Of a stretch of 64,000 nt of DNA, positions 45,101 to 52,665 are shown in pieces. The number at the start of each line of letters is the position of its first letter. Position 1 is the first letter of the stretch. The notes below the pieces were generated by a model that was not told the DNA's origin, did no database searches, and saw only the letters and a list, made by a program, of their open reading frames with translations. Origin of the DNA: Symsagittifera roscoffensis (taxonomy: Eukaryota; Xenacoelomorpha; Acoela; Convolutidae); NCBI RefSeq assembly GCF_963678635.1, contig NC_087064.1:53460684-53524683 (forward strand), written 5' to 3'. The translations under genes were made by a program, and so were the position numbers.

Positions 45101-48100
45101 TACAACTAAAGATCGAACCTGGAGGTTATGAAGTTTCAGTAAAAAAGCAAGTTGAAAAAAGTTAGAAGGTGCAAGAAAAGTTGTTTACTGGAGAAATTCT
45201 TGTTCAGGACTTCAAGACACTTGCTCTTGGAAGTGTAATAATACCTGGTTTTGTCGAAAAAGTTTTGCCCTCAAAACAAGGCAATCTGATTTCATTGTCA
45301 TAAAATACATGCGGAAACCATTTAATTTAAAAAATAAACATTACAAAAAAATGAATCAATTAAAAATCAGACTTGGTAAAATGAGAAGTTAGGCCAATAA
45401 TCACAAATCCGAAAATCATCATTTATTCAAGAAAACAGCGGAAACAGACTACAACTACTTTCTACCGAAATGAAAGTAGTTTTCTGCGAATTTTCAAGAA
45501 ATTGAGCATGTCGAAAATTGAGCGTGTCTGAAATTGAGCATTCCTACACATTTGAACATTCTGTGCCTTTGCAGTATCCTTGCTTATCGTAAAGGTAATT
45601 ACCGTTTAGTCAAACTCATTCATCGCAAATAGTGCCCAATTGCAGTATCCTTGCTTATCGCAAAGGTAATTACAGTTTAGTCAAACTCATTCATCGCAAA
45701 TAGAGCGACACTATATGAGATTAATAACCGAAGCATTTTGTTGTGGAAAGAGAAAAATGCAAGGCCTTCAAAGAGGACTAGCGTTTAACTTTCAAAGAAG
45801 CCTGAATCCTTTGAGCGTACTCTGACAGCACCCGATTACAGGGTTGTAATTTCAAATTTTGTAAAATGTTGTTTCACCCAAATTTTTCTTAATAACGTTT
45901 TTTTTTATAACTTAGTTCTTTTGAAAAAATTTGAAAAAAAAATCACATCTCGGAAACTAAAAACAATTTAGCAGTCGCATTTAAACGCAAGATTTGCAAA
46001 TCCTGCGAGTACTCTCGCAGTACCATACTACAGCGTTGGGAATTTCAACTTTAAAAGCTTTAAAAAATTCATATGTCAGAAACAGCAGAGATTTGAGCAG
46101 TCAAATTTGGAGGCAAGAATCACAACCCCTGAAAGTAATCTGACTGAGACTAACTACATGGTTAGGAGTAAAATTTTCAAAGAAATCACAACAAAACAAC
46201 ACATCTGAAAAACTACAAAGATTTGAGCAGTCATTTTTGGATGCAAGATTCGCAACCGCTGAGAGTTCTCTAATAGCCCCCAACTACATGGTTTTGGAGT
46301 TTCAAATTTCGAAAAAAAAAATTTGAGTTTACTGAGAACTTTTTGAAAAACTCATATCTCAAAAACTACAAGGACTTGAGCAGACACATTTAGGGATAAA
46401 ATTCGCAACTCCTGGAAATACATTGAAAGGACCTCATTGCAGAGATTGGAACTTCACTTTTCGTGAATTTTTTAATATCTAAGTTCTTTGAACAACTTTA
46501 AAAAAAATAGATAGGAAACGTCACATCTCGCAAACTAAGAGAGTTTGAACAGTCACAATTTGACACAAGTTTTGCAACTTGTAACTCCTGACAGTACCCT
46601 CACAGTAGCCAACAACAAGGTAGGGAGTTTCAAATATTTTTGAATTTTAAAATCCAAAATTTTTAAAGTTTTCTGAAAAAAAAAATTTAAAAAAAAATAG
46701 AAAATCCATATCTCGAAAACCAAAAGGATTTGAGCAGTCAAACTTGGACGCCAGGTTTGCAACCTGTGAATAGACCCTGAGAGCACCCAAATACTGGGTT
46801 GAGAAACTCAATTTGATTAGATTTTTTATATCAAAGTTTTTTGAAAAAACACATGGAAAAAATCATAAAACACGTCATATGTCAAGAACTACAAAGTTTT
46901 GAGCAGTCATATTTGGAGGCAAGATTCGCATTACTTGAAAGCACTCTGACAGCACCCAATTGCAAGGTTGAGAATTTCCAATTTTGAAAATTAGTTTGTG
47001 ATTTGGGTTTTCTGAAAATTGAAAAAAAACTTGCAATATACAATATAGCTTAAATTGGTAAAATTCTTCCGCTAAATATGCAAAAATATACGTTGAAAAT
47101 GCTTCAACGTGGCGAGATAACGAAGTCCGCAGTTGAATATATTAAAAAAAAAATATCTGAACAATATTAAAACCGATGAAAATTTTGCCGTTTGAATGGC
47201 TTTTGATTTAGTTAACTGAATAAACACAAATCATTTGGCAAAATTCTCGACCACAACACTAGAATCTTTGAGATCCGCCCTTAATTTTTATTGAATCTTT
47301 ATTTGAATATCTGTTTTCTACTGAAAGTAGATTTATGATTGTAGGACTGAAAAAAAATTAAATTTTTCTAACTGTGAAAAGGCTAAAACTCTTTTGAGTG
47401 TTACTGTGTGAAAAAAAGCGAGTATTTTTAATAACTCTAATCAAAAACTTAAAAACAAATATTCAATATCTGAGATTGAAATGAACATACCGAAATCAAG
47501 TGTTTTCACGCCATCACTCTTAAAAACAGCAATAGCTAATTTCTTTTTGTTCCATAGCGCCAAGAAAAATCAATTAGATAACCCTGGCTGATTTCAAGCG
47601 TAACAAGGATAGTCGGCTGCAGTGAAAGTAGCACAGACTGTTCCGACCAGATTCATTAAAAAAGAAAGTTTTTTTCCATTTTCAAATTAGTGTCGTTTTT
47701 AGTGGGTGGTGTGATTCAAAAACTAAACGATCGCGTTGAAAATTAGCGAATTAGGCATCATTGACAATAATTGTCTTCAAAAATGAATAAAAAACAAAAA
47801 CCTGAAAAAAAAAATTTCAAAATAACATTAAAACAACCTTGTTGCCAGAACAAGCGCTAAATGAAACATTCAAACTATAACTCGTTTTTTTTACAATAAA
47901 TTCAAGTTTTTAATCCTAAAATTCAATAAAAACAATAAATTTCCATATAGCGATCGAGTTACTAGTTCCAATTCACATATAATTACCGAATACACAACAA
48001 ACACCGAATACAAAACAAACAACAAATGTGGGATGAACCATTGAGGATTGAAAAGAGAGGGGGAATGCACTAACAGCAAAGGAACAAAGGAGCACCAGAA

Positions 48101-50621
48101 TTGGGAAGGCAAAAACGTAATAAACTGCACAAGACTAGATGGCCCGACTGACAATCATAGTGGCGTTTCCTCTCATGAGGCTCACTGAGAGGCTCTGGAG
48201 AAGGCGAACTGGGGCAACAAGAGCGTCACATGAACCAGAACGTCTGGCATCAGCGAGGATAGCAACTGACTTGAGGGTTTTGATAGCTAAAGCGGACCAA
48301 CCCCCGAGCGTTTCGACTGCTAACGGGAAAAAACTGATTCCTTGTTCCTCACAGTTTTTCTCGTGTTTCGAAAATTTGCGGTCCTCAGCAACTTCCAGGG
48401 ACGCCCCGGGGGTCTCCGCCGCACGAGAGAGAAGAGATAACTGCAGCGGGGATGTCACGGTGACGTCGAAAGCAGCTGGGCGACCAGCGCTCCAAGTAGG
48501 GACAAAAATATCGCCGGGTTTGGACCGTTCTCCAGGGATGAGGTTCCGTTGCTCCTTGATGGGGACTAAAGAGGCAGCCGTGGTAGCATTGAAAATAATG
48601 TCCCGTAGTCTGTCGTGACGGGAGATCCGGCCACCACTCCCCCCACAAGCGACAGCGTGGTCCCCGAGGACGTCCAGAATGCCAGACGGACACGCGGGGC
48701 ACCTACGAGCAGACGTGAACACAGGAAGACCAAGGCGGTATCTGACAGCAGCTTGGAACTCAGCAGGTAGCAGGTGCAGGCCAAGACCTTTAATGGGGAC
48801 TGCGGTAAGCCAAGCGCCGGCGTAAGGCAGAGAGAGCGACTGGAGACGAGCTTGCTCGCGGGAATCGGGAAGAGACGAGAAAAAAGCGTTGTAGGTGGCC
48901 TTATCGAGTTTCTCTTGGAAAGCTTCTTGAGTAAAACCGGGAGTGTTAACGCTTCCAGACTGTTCACGGAAGTCGTTAGAGGCACGCAGGAACTCCGGCG
49001 TATCAGTGATGTCGCATTCGGTAAGAAACGAGACCAAATGAGCTGACTGACACGAAGACCCTAGGAAGGCAGGGATGTGTTGGTCGCGAGCTTGCCGGAC
49101 GCCAAGTCCGCCATCTTTGATAGGCATGGAAGACTGAGACCAGGCAAGATCAGGAACAGGTGAGCCAACTATGACAGAAAGAGCATCGCGGAGGAGTTCA
49201 TCAAAAACTTGCAGGGAAGCTGCGACAGGCTGAGAGGGCGGCTGAGTGCGAAGAGAGTACGTCAGCTTGGGAGCAGCAAGGCAAGTGCGAGTGATGCCAA
49301 GTGAGAGCTGGGGGTCATCAAGAAGAGGTAACTTTTCAAGACATTTGGTGGCTTTCGAGATGCGTTTTTGTCCAGGACTTTAACTGAGAACTCAGTATCA
49401 CCAATGGGGGCGCCAAGAAGCTCGAAGCCATTAGACGCTGCTCTCGGGATAGAAACGGGGATGGACGAGAACTCCACAGGGGCCCACAACTCACACTTAC
49501 TGTGCTTGACTTTGAGGCCGAGATGCAAGCCGTTGGAAGTGATGAATTCGAGAGCCTTGAGCAAGGAGTCTTCGTCGCCGGCACAAATACCATCATCAAG
49601 GTACCAGCAGTTGAGGGTGAGACCGGGGACTTCCGACTTGAGAGATTCGACAAGAGAGTGCAGGGTGACCGCAAAAATGAGAGGCCCTAGCGGATCCCCC
49701 TGTTGAACTCCTTTCGCGCTGTTGAGAATGACATCCTCGAACAGCAGACGACTGTGGTGACCGTAGGTAAACTCAACAAAAGCGGAGAGACCGGGAAGAC
49801 GGTTGCGAACTTGAAGGAGGATCTCGGTGCAGTCTAGCGTGTTGAAAGCGTTCTCAAAATCCACTGTTAAGACGCCTTGGTGACCATGTTCCGAGCACTT
49901 TTTGACTGTCATTTTAGTAGCGTGGACGATGGCTTCCGAGCCACCGCTGGTAGCGACTCCAAGCTCGTGAGGACACAGGAAATCACGAGCTTCAGCGTTG
50001 GCGGCTTTAGCAAGGCATTTAGCAGTGAGCCTTCGGAGAACTTCGCCGACCGCAATAGGCCGGACACCACCAAATTTGACTAAAAATCAAAAATTTCCAA
50101 CCGGTTTTCCTCGTCACGGTATATTTTTTGGAAGCTTTTTTAATGTCATTCAAATCACGACTGAAAGGACTTTAATATGATAAATCACATAACTCACTAC
50201 GATGATTATTTGTGGTAGCTGTTTTTGCTTGGAAAACAAAAAAAACTAAAGCACACCCGAACACAGTTCCTCCCCATTTTCAATGGTGGCAACAAAACTG
50301 ATCAAACCACTCACGTCAGTTGATGTCGGTTGCATAATTGTCAGCCTTTCCTTCAGGGCCTCGCAGAACTTCATTCCACCTCCCATTGCACGCAGAGTAC
50401 TTTAATCAGCAGTCAATTCATAAATACTCAGAATAAAGTTTGCCAATTATTATTGAAAGGGCTACGACTTACACCTCCTGAACTTTGTTGCCCACGCCCA
50501 AATAAGATGCGAACTCGTCTATGAATTCTCCTGTAACCAATGTGGAGTCCACATCAAAACAAACTGCGTCCTCCTTCCCAAGCTGCTGCCATAAACAGGC
50601 GATGTCCTTTTCAGTGCCCAT
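39163..50621 (-). CDS. PSPH: Phosphoserine phosphatase, five exons
   Basis: Exons 50621-50473, 50399-50315, 40119-40070, 39851-39557 and 39366-39163 join without a break into 261 codons including the stop (260 residues; human is 225). The enzyme removes phosphate from O-phosphoserine, the last step of serine synthesis, in the cytosol. HAD-family motifs are intact: CFDVDSTLV (nucleophile and acid Asp in exon 1), MGGGMKF, LISGGFDQ (Ser/Gly motif II), GGKGKAIEALK (Lys) and VGDGATDAEACPP (motif IV Asp). DAFIGFGGNVTRE follows as in other animals. The extra length is a charged tail of about 35 residues. Donors are GTAAGT, GTGAGT, GTTTGT and GTAAGA; acceptors are TTAAAG, TTTTAG, TTTTAG and TTTTAG. 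Intron 2 is about 10.2 kb and full of mobile DNA; the others are 73-190 or so bases. Confidence 0.95.
40120..41479. repeat. Intron 2 of PSPH, 3' part: short repeats
   Basis: It carries a partial AACAGCCAACAGATAGTT copy (40150), an ACAAGGATAGCCGGTT unit (40257) that is the inverse of the GCACAGCAACCGG unit in the foldback element, and the TTAATATGATATATCACTC unit (40706-40815) that recurs at 32145 and 50170. No exon is seen. Confidence 0.55.
41480..42310 (-). mobile_element. Second degraded LINE reverse transcriptase
   Basis: On the minus strand, in RT order, one can read RKPTGSDIPAWS (near 42280), RDDSENYRTVS (near 42110, the NYRPIS landmark), CDMVLFCEH (near 41620, decayed YADD motif) and KVNAEKTELIFSRK (near 41545, the KTE landmark). 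The frame changes repeatedly and stops are present. The class is non-LTR RT, probably Jockey/CR1-like. It lies inside PSPH intron 2 in the gene's own direction. It is inactive. Confidence 0.65.
42311..43506. other. PSPH intron 2, AT-rich, little recognisable
   Basis: The upstream part of the second LINE may extend here (the open frame at 42909-42667 could be its linker) but no motif proves it. Nothing else is recognised. Confidence 0.4.
43507..45250. repeat. Repeat cluster in PSPH intron 2
   Basis: It includes palindromic repeat copies (43507-43546 and 44494-44535), two copies of the AGCAACGGAACAAAACTTA body (43945-44080 and 44640-44800), TAGTTCCCGA-type hairpin ends (44308 and 45200), the AACTGAGCCGACAATC body and a minus-strand tRNA-like head with two B-box words (45067-45130). 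Order and spacing suggest the palindrome, body and hairpin end belong to one composite family. Confidence 0.6.
45571..45712 (+). repeat. Tandem duplication, 71-base unit
   Basis: GCAGTATCCTTGCTTATCG to AATAG is repeated at 45571 and 45642 with very few differences. Each copy carries one CCTTGCTTATCGYAAAGG hairpin. Just upstream, AATTGAGCATGTC, AATTGAGCGTGTC and AATTGAGCATTCC form a short triple repeat (45491-45545). Confidence 0.85.
45795..47020 (+). repeat. Irregular satellite array, copy 2
   Basis: Same family as array 1 (11340-12395): CTGACAGCACCC, GAGCAGTCA, GGCAAGATTCGCA, AAAAACTACAAGG and TTGGGAATTTCAA words recur about eight times at intervals of 120-200 bases. It lies in PSPH intron 2. 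It has no coding potential. Confidence 0.8.
47021..47160 (+). repeat. Shared right flank of satellite array 2
   Basis: CTTGCAATATACAATATAGC and the GGCGAGATAACGAAGTCCGC segment match the flank of array 1 with substitutions. Confidence 0.7.
47161..47885. other. PSPH intron 2, AT-rich with one short repeat
   Basis: An AACAAGGATAGTCGGCTGCA unit near 47605 is related to the unit at 40257 and, inverted, to those in the foldback element. Otherwise nothing is recognised. Confidence 0.5.
47886..50085 (-). mobile_element. 5'-truncated RT plus restriction-like-endonuclease retroelement
   Basis: Reading the minus strand from 50085: GGVRPIAVGEVLRRLTAK, RT motif A (LTVDFENAFNTLD), motif B (GVQQGDPLGPLIF), motif C (WYLDDG), the thumb, then from 49127 a C-terminal part with CPACPSG, DVLGDHAVAC (a CCHC-type finger), HDRLRD and GDIFVPTW...AFDVTV, which fits a PD-(D/E)XK nuclease core. 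It would copy RNA into DNA at a nicked target. One frame change occurs at the T5 run 49366-49370; apart from it the copy is nearly open to the stop near 48135. A noncoding tail of about 240 bases ends in A8 at 47886-47893. Base composition is visibly richer in G and C than the surrounding intron. It resembles RT proteins common in cnidarians and sponges. The class (R2/Utopia-like) is uncertain. Confidence 0.85.
50086..50314. repeat. PSPH intron 2, 5' end
   Basis: It contains the third copy of the GACTTTAATATGATAAATCAC unit (50155-50280) also seen at 32145 and 40690. The GTGAGT donor of exon 2 is at 50314-50309. Confidence 0.55.
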
Positions 50622-50734
50622 TTAATTCGGTTACCTTGCACAAGTTGAAAAACTAATAAGGAAAACCAAAGATTTCTATCATAACAGCACGGGTAGATAA
50701 TTGTTGCGATAAAAATCTGAAATTTGCATATACA

Positions 50735-50926
50735 TGCCATTGAAACATTCCAGTGCAATTTCCAAAAACAGTTGCACTAATGCAGTAGTGTTGCCAAGCT
50801 AGGTAACATTCCAGTGCAATTTCCAAAATCCAATGCAGTAGTGTTGCCATTGAAACATCCCAGTGCAATTTCCAAAATCAGTTGCACAAATGCAGTAGTG
50901 TTGCCAAGCTAGTGTTGCCAAGCTAG
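50735..50926 (+). repeat. Minisatellite upstream of PSPH, about 57-base units
   Basis: Three units start near 50735, 50792 and 50847; each has ACATTCCAGTGCAATTTCC (or ACATCCCAG) and ends ATGCAGTAGTGTTGCC. The unit openings alternate between CATTGAAACAT and AAGCTAGGTAACAT. A partial fourth unit doubles AAGCTAGTGTTGCC. It starts about 115 bases upstream of the PSPH start codon, so it lies in or beside its promoter. Confidence 0.85.
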
Positions 50927-50930
50927 TTAC

Positions 50931-52665
50931 AAAAACGACTGGCTTATCACAGCTCTACATGCTTTTCACCGTCTCTGCCAAAGCCAGTTCTTTTGGTGGT
51001 CTTTCAAACATCGGGTCGACAAAAAAAACGTTACTGTTTCCGGCTTCGATCAGAACGCTCTGATTAACTTAATTACATGCAAAAATTGAGATCATGGCTG
51101 GGTCTCCGTATCCCCGGGCTACGAGGTCACTCCTAAAAACAGGGCTACTACTTATATGCTATATTACTTTTGTTTTTGTTAGATGAAAATCATCATCTCC
51201 ATCGAAGATGGATCAACCCTAACCCCAACTCCTAGCTTCTCATTATCTGAAAACGAATTTCGTATTAATTAAATTCAACTCAAGACATTCCGGGAAGCAA
51301 AAAGTTTGTATAAAACGGTTCAAGTCCCAATCACGAGACCCTTCCGGATTCTGGAATCCGGAGAAATAATACGCTTATCGTTACAACTCGGAGTGGTTTC
51401 TGACAATTTCTAACCACAATTTCAATCTTCTGCCGTTTTTTCGTTGTTGTTGTCACTGGGACCAGGGAATTCAAACATTGGATTTTAAAGTTTGAGTTTG
51501 AGTAAATTCTGTTTGAGTTTGATGTTTGAGTTTGACTCAAACAGTGAAATGATGTTTGAGTTTGAGTTTGAATTTTTTATGTTGACACTCAATTTTCATG
51601 TCTTTAATCTTGGCATGACATACACCGTTTTTCGCGTAGATTCTATTGAAAATGACCAAATTGCATTTAAACCAAAACAACAAAAATCTACCATTTATTG
51701 GCAATTAACAGTAACAATTAGCAACAGTAGCAATTAACAAGTAACAGAAGTAAATCAGTTAAAGAGATAGCAGTTTTTATTCAAGAAAGCATTGTGACAT
51801 TCGACCAGAATGGCCAAAATGCAGTCTCTGCAGAATTCAGGATTTTAGCAGTGAACCTTCCGGATTGGCGATTTAGGACGGATAAGGACGTTATTTGAAT
51901 GATTGGCCAAACGGTGAAGGCTAGACGATTCTGGAATTCTAAATTTTAAATTTTCGAAGTGATGACGTAACATTTCTGAGAAATGTTAAAACGGCCATTT
52001 TGGCTAAAATAGCAGAAAGAAACAGAACAACTTTTATCTGCGATTGCGAACAGTACGAAAATCGAGATTAGAGAACGACAACAAAATACAGAATAGCAGA
52101 GAGCGTTCCGAGTTGCAACTATTGTGCTGCTACAATAGTTGCAAGGCCCTTGCCAACAACGGTGAAGGGTGAGAACCAGCCTTCCGGATTGGTGTGAAAT
52201 TGAACTTAAGGAGCTTGATTCACTGGATTCAAGAATCCGGAAGGGTTTCGGGACTGGAACTTTTAGCCTTTTATATAAACTTTTAGCTTCTTGTCATGTC
52301 CTGAATTGAATTTAATTAACAACTGGATTCGTTTTGATAAGGATGAGAAGCTAGGAGTTGGGGGAAAGGGTTGATCCATCTTCGATGGAGATGATGATTT
52401 TTATCTACTGAACAAAAACAATAGTAATATAATAAGTAGTAGCCCTGTTTTTAGGAGTGACCTCGTGGTCTGGGGATACAGAGACCCAGCCATGAGCTCA
52501 CTAATTTTGCATGTAATTCAGTTAATTTGAGCGTTCTGGTCGAAGCCGGAGAACAGTAACGTTTTTGTCAGCCTGATGTAAGAAAGACCACCGAAAAGTA
52601 CTGGCTTGGTAGAGACGGTGAAAAACATGCAAAGCTCTGTTTAGACGCTAGCCAGTCGTCTTAAG
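50931..52665. mobile_element. 1.7 kb inverted-repeat structure between PSPH and the right retroelement
   Basis: Bases 50931-51360 reappear inverted at 52230-52665: ACGACTGGCT at the left end against AGCCAGTCGT at the right, ACTCCTAAAAACAGGGCTAC near 51131 against GTAGCCCTGTTTTTAGGAGT near 52440, and CATCTCCATCGAAGATGGAT near 51199 against ATCCATCTTCGATGGAGATG near 52375. The arms are about 430 bases with substitutions. The centre has a GTTTGA microsatellite and no gene. TTATATAAA (near 52273) in the right arm could be a promoter. It may be a foldback element, or the 5' LTR of the right retroelement facing an inverted solo copy. Confidence 0.75.
51488..51575 (+). repeat. GTTTGA microsatellite
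   Basis: About nine GTTTGA(G) units in three clusters, with one inverted ACTCAAAC, lie in the centre of the inverted-repeat structure. Confidence 0.85.

Noticed and set aside
48139-49706. Several plus-strand frames of 90-159 codons
   Set aside because: They are shadows opposite the GC-richer RT/endonuclease ORF on the minus strand.
50040-50320. Exonisation of the RT element onto PSPH exon 2 through an ATTTTTAG acceptor at the element start
   Set aside because: Exon 2 ends in phase 0, which would put the RT in the wrong frame, and exons 2 and 3 already join correctly.
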